From Candidatus Saccharimonadota bacterium (GTDB lineage Bacteria > Patescibacteriota > Saccharimonadia > Saccharimonadales > UBA4665), in assembly GCA_027314885.1 (NCBI GenBank), contig DAHUZY010000002.1, positions 1 to 44,808 on the forward strand: a stretch of DNA of 44,808 nucleotides. Direction: 5' to 3'. The notes below the pieces were generated by a model. It was not told the origin of the DNA. It made no database searches and worked only from the letters and a program-made list of their open reading frames with translations. Both the position numbers and the translations under genes were made by a program. Positions 1-9,004 of this stretch are shown one piece after another (the stretch's first letter is position 1; each line of letters opens with the position of its first letter).

Positions 1-384
1 TTCTCGTTTCAGTACTCGCTTAGTGGCTGGTCCAGACAGGCCGTCTAGTAGATCGTCAATCCTAGCTAGCTCCACAATGTCTGTCCGGGTATAAATACCC
101 CGAAAAATTGGCTGAGTACGAGGAGATAAGGCAAGATGCCCACTAAGAACATATTGATGCAATAGCCTAGTGAGCTGTGCTCTGGAATAACCAGTGATTT
201 GGCTAAGGTAAGCTTTGACAATCGATTTATCTGGTTTGGTCAGAGTTGTGTAACTATGTTTAACCAATACTTGTTCTAGAAAAGCATAGGCTTCTGTTTT
301 GTTTTGGCAACTTAGTTTAACAATATTATGGCCGCTGACATATTGAGCCATTTGTTTTAGAGTTGGTATATGTGTGGTATCCAT
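1..384 (-). mobile_element. N-terminal part of a DDE-type transposase/integrase (IS481/ISNCY-like, CPR type), truncated by window edge
   Basis: Manual reverse-complement translation is open to the edge: MDTTHIPTLKQMAQYVSGHNIVKLSCQNKTEAYAFLEQVLVKHSYTTLTKPDKSIVKAYLSQITGYSRAQLTRLLHQYVLSGHLALSPRTQPIFRGIYTRTDIVELARIDDLLDGLSGPATKRVLKRE. HTH-like ITGYSRAQLTRL and LSGPATKRVLKRE segments resemble the N-terminus of DDE transposases common in CPR genomes. Not in the ORF track because it is partial. An in-frame alternative start lies at 396. Confidence 0.7.
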
Positions 385-422
385 GTGTATCGTCATACCT
401 CCATGCTGCCACACATACTGAG

Positions 423-480
423 TTCAGGCTCATTTTGCGTTGGAAACCGAACACCACTTCAGGCTCATTTTGTATTGGAA
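423..480. repeat. Two direct copies of TTCAGGCTCATTTTG(CG/TA)TTGGAA (423-445 and 458-480), putative transposon-end repeats
   Basis: 21/23 identity, 35-bp period, located just upstream of the transposase start. Confidence 0.75.
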
Positions 481-519
481 GAGAGTCCAGCTGGACGCCT
501 ACACCCCGAAGGCTGTACT

Positions 520-1845
520 ATGAAAACCATTATGCATATATACTTTTCGGGCATTGGCGGCGCTGGCATCGGCCCATTGGCGCAAATCGCACATCAAGCA
601 GGGTATAAAGTCAGTGGCTCAGATAAGCGCGACTCTCAATACATTCAGTATTTGAAAAAGCATGGCATCACCGATATACATATCGGGCAGACGCGAGAGA
701 TTATTGCAGCGGCGCACGAGCATGAACCAATTGATTGGTTTGTGTATACATCTGCGCTACCGCTGGAGAATCCAAATGCCCCTGAGCTTGCGTACTGCCG
801 CGAGCAAGGCATCAAAGCTTCCAAGCGAGACGAGTTGCTTAACCTAATTCTGCAAGAAAAGAAGCTTAAAATGATTGCTGCTGCCGGTACTCACGGCAAA
901 ACAACTACAACCGCTATGCTGGTATGGCTATGCGTTAAGCTTCAAGAAAAACTGGGCGTACCTGTCAGCTATCTCCTGCCCGCCAAGACTAACTTCGCCG
1001 AAATGGGTAAGTATAATCAGGGAAGCCTATACTTTATCTACGAAGCCGACGAGTTTGACCGTAACTTTTTGGCATTTGAGCCGGCGGTCAGTGCAATTAC
1101 GGGGGTGAGCTGGGATCACCACGAAATCTTCCCTTCTCGAGAAGACTACCAGGAAGCATTTCGGGAATTTATCTCTCAATCAGCACATACATTTATCTGG
1201 AGCGAAGACGCGGAGTACTTGGGACTCCAGACACCTACCCGGGGGAATATACAAGTGCTTAATAGTGACGACTCACACCTTAAAGAGATAGGGCTGCTGG
1301 GTCAGTATAATCGAATGGATGCCTGGTTAGCTATACAAGCTGTTCATCGTATCACTGGCTGTCCGCTCAACGAGCTTATTGAATTAATTAACAGTTTTCC
1401 AGGTCTTTCTCGAAGGATGGAACAAATCCTACCAAATCTGTATAGCGACTACGCGCACACACCTGAAAAAATACGCGGTGCGATGAGTGTGGCGCTGGAG
1501 ATGTCGGCCCAGACCGGACAAAAGCTCATTATTGTGTATGAACCACTGACCGATCGGCGACAGCATTATATGATTAACGACTACAAAGATTGCTTCAGTG
1601 GCGCCGATAAACTCTATTGGATTCCCAGTTACCTGGCTCGAGAAGACCCTACCCAACGAATTATTCCGCCTGCCGAGCTTATTTCACACCTTGACAATCC
1701 GTTGATTGCCAAACCGATGGAACGGGATGCCGGACTCGCGCGTGTTATACGTAAGCACCTCGATCTGGGCGACATGGTTGTTTGTTTGGCTGGAGGTGGG
1801 GGCGGCAGCCTCGATGATTGGCTTCGGCAAGAATTTATTGATTAA
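520..1845 (+). CDS. murC: Mur ligase family protein, UDP-N-acetylmuramate--L-alanine ligase-like (MurC/Mpl)
   Basis: MHIYFSGIGGAGI N-terminus, P-loop AAAGTHGKTTTTAML, EADEFDRNFL, SWDHHEIFP. Track ORF starts at 370, but the family N-terminus begins at ATG 520 or 532. Confidence 0.8.
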   Translation: MKTIMHIYFSGIGGAGIGPLAQIAHQAGYKVSGSDKRDSQYIQYLKKHGITDIHIGQTREIIAAAHEHEPIDWFVYTSALPLENPNAPELAYCREQGIKASKRDELLNLILQEKKLKMIAAAGTHGKTTTTAMLVWLCVKLQEKLGVPVSYLLPAKTNFAEMGKYNQGSLYFIYEADEFDRNFLAFEPAVSAITGVSWDHHEIFPSREDYQEAFREFISQSAHTFIWSEDAEYLGLQTPTRGNIQVLNSDDSHLKEIGLLGQYNRMDAWLAIQAVHRITGCPLNELIELINSFPGLSRRMEQILPNLYSDYAHTPEKIRGAMSVALEMSAQTGQKLIIVYEPLTDRRQHYMINDYKDCFSGADKLYWIPSYLAREDPTQRIIPPAELISHLDNPLIAKPMERDAGLARVIRKHLDLGDMVVCLAGGGGGSLDDWLRQEFID

Positions 1846-1852
1846 AAGCACA

Positions 1853-2185
1853 CTATCTATTGTCGCCGTCGCCGCTGAGCACACCTCGAGCCTTACGGCT
1901 GCTGAGCTTATCGAGATTCTGACTCGCGATCTTTTCAAAAGGAATTCCAAGCTCGTGGGCAAAAACCGCCAGATACCATAAAACGTCACCGAGCTCCTTG
2001 CCGAGTTCCGCCTTGTCTGTTTCAGCCATAATCCCGTTCTTATCCCGGATGATCTTCTTAACCTTTTCAGCCACCTCCCCAGCTTCACCATTGATACCCA
2101 GTACCCAGTGAAGCGAGTCCTTGAACATGTCACCCGTACTAATTACGGTAGTGAGGGCCTGTCTTTGATACTCGTTAAAGGTCAT
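1853..2185 (-). CDS. MazG-like nucleotide pyrophosphohydrolase
   Basis: GEAGEVAEKVKKIIRD...ELGKELGDVLWYLA motif (ExxE...ExxD). Confidence 0.85.
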   Translation of the reverse strand: MTFNEYQRQALTTVISTGDMFKDSLHWVLGINGEAGEVAEKVKKIIRDKNGIMAETDKAELGKELGDVLWYLAVFAHELGIPFEKIASQNLDKLSSRKARGVLSGDGDNR

Positions 2186-2202
2186 GGCCGTATTGTAACA
2201 TC

Positions 2203-2757
2203 TTACCCTACTTTACCTGCACCTTGGCGGAGCACCTCAATAGCGTCATCTACGATCTGGATAACAGTAGAGGGCTGACGTCCTGAAAGGTCGCCGCCGT
2301 CTTCATAAAAATCTATATTATTATCAAAGTAGGCCTTGGCTTCGGCAAGATTTTGGGCTGGTGGCTGGCCGGGCAAATTTGCACTGCTCGTGAGCAGTGG
2401 GCCGGTTTGTTTCAAAATTGCTTTCAATGATGGCGGTTCCGGGAGACGCACTGCCAAGCTCTGTTTGCTGCAGTGGAGATACTCAAGCCCGGGGTCACTG
2501 ACTGGTATGACGACACTTATAGGGCCCGGCCAAAATTGCTCTACCGCTTTTAAATAACGGCGTTTTATACCGAGGGATTGGAGTTGGTCAATGTCTGCAG
2601 CGATGACGGTTCCGGGTTTTCGCTCGCGGTGTTTCAGATTGTAAAGCCGTGTCACTGCTGCTTCATCGGCAGCTCTGGCTACGAGGCCATATAAGGTATC
2701 GGTAGGGATAACCCCAACGGCGCCGGGCCGCTTGAGACGCGTAGCTATATCTGTCAT
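2203..2757 (-). CDS. tsaC: Sua5/YciO/YrdC family L-threonylcarbamoyladenylate synthase
   Basis: GVIPTDTLYGLVARA...YNLKHRERKPG...SLAVRLPEPPSLKAIL...LLTSSANLPGQPPA. Confidence 0.85.
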   Translation of the reverse strand: MTDIATRLKRPGAVGVIPTDTLYGLVARAADEAAVTRLYNLKHRERKPGTVIAADIDQLQSLGIKRRYLKAVEQFWPGPISVVIPVSDPGLEYLHCSKQSLAVRLPEPPSLKAILKQTGPLLTSSANLPGQPPAQNLAEAKAYFDNNIDFYEDGGDLSGRQPSTVIQIVDDAIEVLRQGAGKVG

Positions 2758-3017
2758 GGCTTAGTTTTTATATATGCATACGTAGCGAGCGCAGCGAGTC
2801 CTAGAACAATAATGACAGTGGCGACAATCGCTGTGGCCACGCCGCTATTCGTTGTCTTCTTCACCGGGGCGGGGGGCTTCTTTACAGAGGTGGCAGATTT
2901 ATGGACTGGCGCTTGCTCAACTGGTTTAGTATTATCCGCTGGCTGCGGTGTATGAGCCTGGTCTGGCCGCAAATGTACTGGTTCCATAGTTGTTTGTGGA
3001 TTGGACATCTTGGGCAT
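2754..3017 (-). CDS. Small C-terminally membrane-anchored protein, Pro/Lys-rich linker
   Basis: Start at MPKMSNPQ supported by AAAGGAA-type RBS. C-terminal hydrophobic helix GVATAIVATVIIVLGLAALATYAYI. 4-bp overlap with downstream tsaC. Confidence 0.6.
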   Translation of the reverse strand: MPKMSNPQTTMEPVHLRPDQAHTPQPADNTKPVEQAPVHKSATSVKKPPAPVKKTTNSGVATAIVATVIIVLGLAALATYAYIKTKP

Positions 3018-3095
3018 GTTCCTTTTACTATCTTTTGCGTGTTGCAGTGAAAGTATACCATGAAAGCCGTCTGCCAAACTCAGGGCTGGGCTTGT

Positions 3096-3923
3096 TCAAA
3101 GATAGTATTGCCGGCGGTGATAATTAATTAATTTTTCCTGACAGAGTTCATTGAGAACCCGGTTGAGGCGTTCATCACGACAAGCGGATTGCAGTTGCTC
3201 CCTTTGCATTGGTTGTCGGCTGAGCAAACGAATAATCTGACCACGGAGCTGGCGGCGAGAGCCCATAAATGGAGCCTGCTTCTGATAGCGGGCGCTTCTT
3301 CTACTTGGATTTTGCAGTTTACTCTTGAGGTAACTGCCATAGTCCATAAGCGCCCAGTACCACTGCCGTGGATTCTGGTCATCGAGGGTTTGCTCAATGA
3401 GAGGATAAAGCCTGGCATCGGTCACAGACAGGTCATCTGCAAAAAAGTTATGGATAAACACCGAGCGTATGTTTGTTTCAATGAAAACGACCGGTTCGTT
3501 GAAGGCATATGCCCGGATGGCAGCTGCCGTGTTCGGTCCGATACCAGGAAGTTTTGTCAGCTCTGCCGCCTGTCTGGGCAGCGCATAGCCTTGCGCCGCA
3601 ACCATTATCGCAGACTGATGCAAGAACCGGGCCCGACGGTTATAGCCTAGGCCATTCCAAAGTGTTAAAACTTCGGCTTGGGTCGCGTTAGCCAGGTCTC
3701 GCATGTGTGGAAAGGCGGTTAAGAACTGCTCGTATTTCGAGAGCACTCGGCTAACTTGGGTCTGCTGCAACATTATCTCACTGACAAGTATTTTATATGG
3801 GTCAAAGCTGCCATCTGTTTCGGGTTGCCGCCACGGCAAATTATGTCGCCCTGCTTGTTGATAATATGTCACCACTGATTGCCGGAATTGTAACGTGTCT
3901 GCTTCATTAACCATATGTGCCAT
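3096..3923 (-). CDS. mutY: MutY-like HhH-GPD adenine glycosylase without Fe-S cluster motif
   Basis: LPWR, EIMLQQTQVSRV, WNGLGYNRRAR, LPGIGPNTAAAI; no C-terminal Cys quartet after ALMDYG. Confidence 0.8.
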   Translation of the reverse strand: MAHMVNEADTLQFRQSVVTYYQQAGRHNLPWRQPETDGSFDPYKILVSEIMLQQTQVSRVLSKYEQFLTAFPHMRDLANATQAEVLTLWNGLGYNRRARFLHQSAIMVAAQGYALPRQAAELTKLPGIGPNTAAAIRAYAFNEPVVFIETNIRSVFIHNFFADDLSVTDARLYPLIEQTLDDQNPRQWYWALMDYGSYLKSKLQNPSRRSARYQKQAPFMGSRRQLRGQIIRLLSRQPMQREQLQSACRDERLNRVLNELCQEKLINYHRRQYYL

Positions 3924-3942
3924 TGTATTATAGGTATATCTA

Positions 3943-4782
3943 ATGATTAGTTACATATCCCGGTTTGCCAAACGCATTGTTGTGCTGTTGCCTGGCCTCG
4001 CTATTGCATATCTATCGTTTCGCGATGTATTTCCCTATTTCCACCGCCGCCTGCCGGTTGTGGTTGCCATACTCATCACCTATGCGCTCATCGCCTACGT
4101 ATTTATCCCGGGACTCTTTCGGGCTTATCGTATTCTAAGGCCAGCTGACCATCTGCCCTTTTACTGCGTTACCCCGGATGGCTTTGCCTCTGATCCCCTC
4201 AATATAGGCATCATTGGTACCCGAAGACAACTCATTACTGCCATGGAGGCGGCTGGCTGGCGACAAGCCGATCCGCATACACCACTGAATGTCATCAAAC
4301 AAATTCTTAGCTTTTTGCTCAGCCGGGATTACCCCACCGGTCCGGTCAGCAGCCTGTTTCTTTTTGGACGCAAGCAGGATCTGGCTTTTGAGGTTCCGGT
4401 AAACGGGGTCAGCAACCGGCATCATGTACGTTTTTGGGCTACCACGTACGAAGAGGGCAAACACCTGGCAGTTCATACCATCCATTGGCACCACCGCAAG
4501 CGGCATATATATGGAGATAATTTGCTTTGGGTCGGTGCTGCCTCACGAGATATAGGCCTCGCCCCAATCCGGCACAACTTTCAACTGACACACCTGATCC
4601 ATCCTGACACTGATAAAGAGCGCGAGCTTATTGTCAAACAACTGCACGATCAGAAACTTGTCAAACGTCGAACTTCTGTTACCCTAGACAAACCCTATCG
4701 GCTCATCAATCGGGCATGGACAGCGTACGCGCATACCGATGGAGTCATGGCTGTGGTCTACCTGCCGACACAGAAGTCTTAA
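3943..4782 (+). CDS. LssY C-terminal domain membrane protein
   Basis: Two N-terminal TM segments, then DPLNIGIIGTRRQLITAMEAAGW and KRHIYGDNLLWVGAASRDIG. Confidence 0.7.
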   Translation: MISYISRFAKRIVVLLPGLAIAYLSFRDVFPYFHRRLPVVVAILITYALIAYVFIPGLFRAYRILRPADHLPFYCVTPDGFASDPLNIGIIGTRRQLITAMEAAGWRQADPHTPLNVIKQILSFLLSRDYPTGPVSSLFLFGRKQDLAFEVPVNGVSNRHHVRFWATTYEEGKHLAVHTIHWHHRKRHIYGDNLLWVGAASRDIGLAPIRHNFQLTHLIHPDTDKERELIVKQLHDQKLVKRRTSVTLDKPYRLINRAWTAYAHTDGVMAVVYLPTQKS

Positions 4783-6716
4783 AAGCCTCCGTATTCATAG
4801 TTGCTTGAGCTGGCAGGCTCGCTGTAACTTGAAATAAACAACGGTTGCCTGCCCCCACTCAGGCCACTGGCGGGTATTATGTACAGCCGCCCACCGCGGT
4901 CGAGCAGGAGATATTTATCCGTGTACCAGCCATAGACATGGTAGCCGCTGAGCGCAGCAACTTGCTTGGGGCTACCGCCGTTCGCGTTGCCGGTGAAGAT
5001 TATGTCCTGGCCGTTTTGTTGTTCAGACCAGGCTACAGCATTTCCAGAAGGTGATGGAACATACATCGGGTTTGTTTGATTAAAGGTTGCCTGATTAATG
5101 CTTGCTGGGGCAACGCCGCCATTTGTGTATTGATAATAGGTGATTTGGCCGGTTGATGTATTTGGTATAGAAAAGTACACGCTGTTCGGTGCAAAACGGT
5201 TGGCGCTTATCTGGCCGGTGTTGTTGGCGATGAACGATTGGTAGTCTTTTGGTGTCTGGCCGCTGAGCAGAATAACTCTCAGGGCGTCGTTTTGCGTTGT
5301 CAAGCTATATCCACCTTGAGTTATCCATTGGGTGTTATACGAAAGTCCATCACTGGTAATAAAGAAATTCGCTAGATTTTGAGTCGCATAGCTGCCGCTG
5401 GTGCCCACCGCTTGGTTTTGATCCAGCTGGTAAAGTTCACCCTGGTCTGCCCTATATTCTTTGACCGCCTCATAACCCTGCTGCCATGGGTTGAGGCTAT
5501 TATTCGTCAAACTATAGATGAAATAGTGGCCGTACCAACCGATTAGGTTAAAGCTCGCATTGGTGCTGTCAAAGCCCGTCATTTGTTTATTGGCAGTATT
5601 TATAAGATACAGTGCCTGGTGCCCACCGCTGCGGTTTGCCTCCAGCAGCAGATAGTGCCAATCGGTCGAGGCAATCAGCCGGGTTGTAGCAAGTGCTTCC
5701 TGCCCGGTACCAGCTATGAATACCGTTCGATTGCTGCCATCAAGATTAGACTTCATAACATTAAGCATGCCTCCTTGGTTCAACAGATAGTAGATACTGC
5801 CCGCTGGAGTAAGCTGAAAACTGTTTGTCACCAGTTTGGCAGTAGTAACAACAATAGTCACCTGTGCGGTATTGTAGCCATTCAAACTAATACTGGCGGG
5901 GTCGTTTGCGTGAGTGGTCGGCATGGCGATGGTGGCGTGTCCCTGGGAATTTGTTTTGGCAGTAGTATTAAGGACATGTACCTCGGCACCAGCGAGCGGT
6001 TGTCCGCTGATACGGTTTGTAATCGTTACCCCTATTAAGCGTCCGGTTGCCTGCATCGGAACCGTAAGCTCGTGGCTACCTGAGAAACCCACAAAGCGGT
6101 TTTCAGTTACGGTTCGGTAATAGTGTTTGGCCACAACCAGTTTATGTTTGCCCACGCCGACTTGCATGGTTACGCGGCCATTGCCATTTGTTTTAACGGT
6201 TTCGCCTGCAAGAGTGATAGTCGCATCACTGACCGGTGTTTTGGTCTGCTCATCTATGACACTGATGTTGAGCTTTTCTTTCACCACTAGTCCGAGTATC
6301 TTATACCGGGTGAAGGGGGTTGCAAACAAAGCAATGAGCACAATGAGCACAAAAACCCAGGTCCACTTACTTCTCATTATTCGCTTGAGCTTGTTTCTCC
6401 AGCCTGAGGAAGTGGGTTTCACGGCTGACTGGCGGTTGGCGATCGCATCATCAACCGCTAACACCATATCACTCTCTCGGGCCATAATGTCATCAACAGC
6501 TTGATCCGTTTCAGGATTATCAAAGGTATCTGACAGAGGTTTTTCAAGGGAAGCCCTTTTTTCGGGGGTTTCTTCGGCCGGTACCGTCGCAGCTGGTTTC
6601 GTTCGCCGCACATGTATGGTTCCACCTGATGACCGGGGCAAGTCCGGGGCGGTGGTGGGTTGGTCTTCGTGATTACCGTTTTCCTGATTGGCAGCCATGC
6701 GCTTATTGTGACACAA
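4779..6716 (-). CDS. Membrane-anchored protein with carboxypeptidase-regulatory-like repeats and a beta-propeller-like C-terminal region
   Basis: Acidic cytosolic N-terminus, single TM (WTWVFVLIVLIALFATPF), two repeats of the form TPVSDATITLAGETVKTNGNGRVTM / QPLAGAEVHVLNTTAKTNSQGHATI, then ~350 aa propeller-like (SNLDGSNRTVF). Confidence 0.65.
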   Translation of the reverse strand: MCHNKRMAANQENGNHEDQPTTAPDLPRSSGGTIHVRRTKPAATVPAEETPEKRASLEKPLSDTFDNPETDQAVDDIMARESDMVLAVDDAIANRQSAVKPTSSGWRNKLKRIMRSKWTWVFVLIVLIALFATPFTRYKILGLVVKEKLNISVIDEQTKTPVSDATITLAGETVKTNGNGRVTMQVGVGKHKLVVAKHYYRTVTENRFVGFSGSHELTVPMQATGRLIGVTITNRISGQPLAGAEVHVLNTTAKTNSQGHATIAMPTTHANDPASISLNGYNTAQVTIVVTTAKLVTNSFQLTPAGSIYYLLNQGGMLNVMKSNLDGSNRTVFIAGTGQEALATTRLIASTDWHYLLLEANRSGGHQALYLINTANKQMTGFDSTNASFNLIGWYGHYFIYSLTNNSLNPWQQGYEAVKEYRADQGELYQLDQNQAVGTSGSYATQNLANFFITSDGLSYNTQWITQGGYSLTTQNDALRVILLSGQTPKDYQSFIANNTGQISANRFAPNSVYFSIPNTSTGQITYYQYTNGGVAPASINQATFNQTNPMYVPSPSGNAVAWSEQQNGQDIIFTGNANGGSPKQVAALSGYHVYGWYTDKYLLLDRGGRLYIIPASGLSGGRQPLFISSYSEPASSSNYEYGGF

Positions 6717-6749
6717 ACAATAAGCGTTTTGCTACTTACTGGTCAAGTA

Positions 6750-7727
6750 TTAGCGATTGACTGTCGACATGTCTGGGTAACGGTTACCTGCGGTGCTGCC
6801 TGGGGGTATGGCTTCACTGAGTTGGTCAATTTCTCCCTTGCTCAACACAATATCGACTGCAGCGATGTTCTCTTCTAGGTATTGCTGGTGTTTTGTGCCG
6901 GGGATAGGCACAATATCTTGTCCTTGCGCAAGCACCCAAGCCAGTGCAACTTGTCCCGGTTTTACTCCCCTGGCGTCGGCAATTGCTTTCACTGCCTCTA
7001 CTATCTTTAGGTTTTGGTAGAAGTTTTCTCCCTGAAAGCGCGGCTGTTTGCGTCGCCAGTCGTCAGCCGGCAAGTCTTCCGGCTTGCTCCAGCGACCGGT
7101 GAGAAAACCGCGGCCAAGCGGACTATAAGCAACGAAGCCGATGCCTAGCTCCCGAACGGTATCAAGAATCTCTTTCTCCGGATCCCGGGTCCATAAACTA
7201 TATTCTGTTTGCAGGGCGGTGATAGGGTGCACCTTGTGGGCTCTACGAATAGTCCCCGGTGCCGCCTCGCTCATACCCAGGTACCTTACTTTTCCTGCCT
7301 GTACAAGGTCGGCCATGGCACCAATAGTGTCTTCTATGGGCACGGTTGTATCCACTCGATGTTGGTAATACAGATCAATGTGATCAACACCAAGCCGCTG
7401 CAAGCTCGCATCACAGGCTTTTTTCACATACTCCGGCTTACCGTTAATGCCAACCCAGCTGCCATCAGGGTTTCGCTCGTTTCCAAATTTGGTGGCAAGT
7501 ATTACTTTATCCCTTCTCCCTTGGATGGCTTTACCGACCAGCTTTTCGTTCGTAAAGGGGCCGTACATATCCGCGGTGTCTAAGAAGTTAACTCCGCGAT
7601 CAAGGGCGTAGCGAATCACATCGATTGCTTCCCCCTCGTTACTGGTGCCATAAAAATCGCTCATTCCCATACAGCCAAGGCCTATGGCTGAAACCTGTAA
7701 ATCCGCTCCGAGCATGCGTGTTTCCAT
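6750..7727 (-). CDS. Aldo/keto reductase
   Basis: [65 protein letters not shown]. Confidence 0.95.
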   Translation of the reverse strand: METRMLGADLQVSAIGLGCMGMSDFYGTSNEGEAIDVIRYALDRGVNFLDTADMYGPFTNEKLVGKAIQGRRDKVILATKFGNERNPDGSWVGINGKPEYVKKACDASLQRLGVDHIDLYYQHRVDTTVPIEDTIGAMADLVQAGKVRYLGMSEAAPGTIRRAHKVHPITALQTEYSLWTRDPEKEILDTVRELGIGFVAYSPLGRGFLTGRWSKPEDLPADDWRRKQPRFQGENFYQNLKIVEAVKAIADARGVKPGQVALAWVLAQGQDIVPIPGTKHQQYLEENIAAVDIVLSKGEIDQLSEAIPPGSTAGNRYPDMSTVNR

Positions 7728-7829
7728 AATAAAACCCCCTCTTTATTCTTACTATTAGTCTACCAGTTATTGCTTCCCCTGGCCGTAAGGTTTCCCACCG
7801 CTCTCTTGTCAGACGCGTATAATACAAAT

Positions 7830-8408
7830 ATGCAAGGGTCTTCTGTCTGGCGGTCTTTTTTCTATAGTCAACTTTGCCTTTATATAGGTCTCCTGGTGTG
7901 TGTGTTGATTAAATCAAGAGGCCTTACCATTAATGACGGTATTAGCTATTATGGAACACTCCTCGTCACCATAGCCCCCTACTGCTTTGGCCTTGTTGGG
8001 TCAGCATATTTCTGCTGGCGCGGTACCTGCCAGCTCAACCAAGACTTGCTTAAGCCGGCCCGGTACGTCTTGGTGGCCATTGCGGCATTGACTGTCGGTA
8101 TCGTATTGACACCCTATACTTTGAACGCATTTGTGTCCGACCTCCATGAGGCTATCGGCAGTACATTGTTTGTACTGCAGCTACTCCTCAGCGGCTGGTT
8201 CATAGTGCGACTGAGGTACAGGCTGGAGTTGATCGCCTTAACTGTCCTGGAGTTCGCAGCTGGTGTTGCGTGTTTAATTTGGTTAAACCCAAAGCACGGA
8301 TACTTGATAGAAGGACAAATTGTCTTTCAGATAGCATTCGGCATTCTGCTGCTCTATAGCCTGCCTCTGCTACTGCCAGTAAGGGCTAGTCGAGCTACCA
8401 CATCATGA
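7830..8408 (+). CDS. Polytopic membrane protein of unknown function
   Basis: About 6 hydrophobic segments. Start chosen at 7830 (in frame with track ORF 7770), 6 nt after a TATAAT. Confidence 0.6.
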   Translation: MQGSSVWRSFFYSQLCLYIGLLVCVLIKSRGLTINDGISYYGTLLVTIAPYCFGLVGSAYFCWRGTCQLNQDLLKPARYVLVAIAALTVGIVLTPYTLNAFVSDLHEAIGSTLFVLQLLLSGWFIVRLRYRLELIALTVLEFAAGVACLIWLNPKHGYLIEGQIVFQIAFGILLLYSLPLLLPVRASRATTS

Positions 8409-8974
8409 CAGCGGAAACATTACTCGACGGGTCAGCCCTCAGTGCCGCTCCTCGCCTATTGGGCTGTCTATTGGAGCGCGATCTGGGCGGTACGAAACTG
8501 ATTGGACGCATTGTTGAAACCGAGGCATATGATCAAGAAGATGTGGCTAGCCATAGCTACCGGGGGGAAACTGAGCGAACAAAAGTCATGTTTGGGCCGC
8601 CGGGACATTTATACGTCTATTTCACGTATGGTATGCACTACTGCGCCAATATTGTAGTTGGGCCGCGGGGGCATGGTGCCGCTGTCTTAATTCGAGCACT
8701 CGAACCTCTTGAGGGTATTCCTTTGATGCAGGCGTATCGTCATGGGCGCAGCGTAGAAGAGCTCACCAACGGGCCTGCCAAGTTCACTCAGGCATTTAAC
8801 ATCACCAGTGAGCTGAACGGTCATAATCTAAAAATATCTCCGCTTACGCTCAGGGTGCAGCCGGCACTGCCAGCTAACGAGGTGGTACGCGCAACTCGCA
8901 TTGGTATCAGTCGTGGCCGTGAACTTCCTTGGCGCTTTTATGTGCGTGGCAACCCTCACGTTTCGGTTAAATAA
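8405..8974 (+). CDS. DNA-3-methyladenine glycosylase (AAG/MPG family)
   Basis: LIGRIVETEAYDQEDVASHSYRGETERTKVMFGPPGHLYVYFTYGMHYCANIV; ATGA overlap with upstream gene. Confidence 0.93.
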   Translation: MTAETLLDGSALSAAPRLLGCLLERDLGGTKLIGRIVETEAYDQEDVASHSYRGETERTKVMFGPPGHLYVYFTYGMHYCANIVVGPRGHGAAVLIRALEPLEGIPLMQAYRHGRSVEELTNGPAKFTQAFNITSELNGHNLKISPLTLRVQPALPANEVVRATRIGISRGRELPWRFYVRGNPHVSVK

Positions 8975-9004
8975 TAAGCCCCCCTCGGGTATACTATGGA
9001 GTAT

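Noticed and set aside
370-519. N-terminal 50-aa extension of the Mur ligase ORF
   Set aside because: It reads through the transposon-end repeats and antisense to the transposase start. The canonical MurC N-terminus begins at 520/532.
1684-2133. 149-aa minus-strand ORF
   Set aside because: Overlaps MazG-like CDS in another frame and the murC 3' end; composition typical of a shadow ORF.
3189-3650. 153-aa plus-strand ORF
   Set aside because: Fully antisense to the well-supported MutY-like gene; low-complexity unstructured translation.
5583-6038. 151-aa plus-strand ORF
   Set aside because: Antisense to the 645-aa membrane protein; no recognisable domain.
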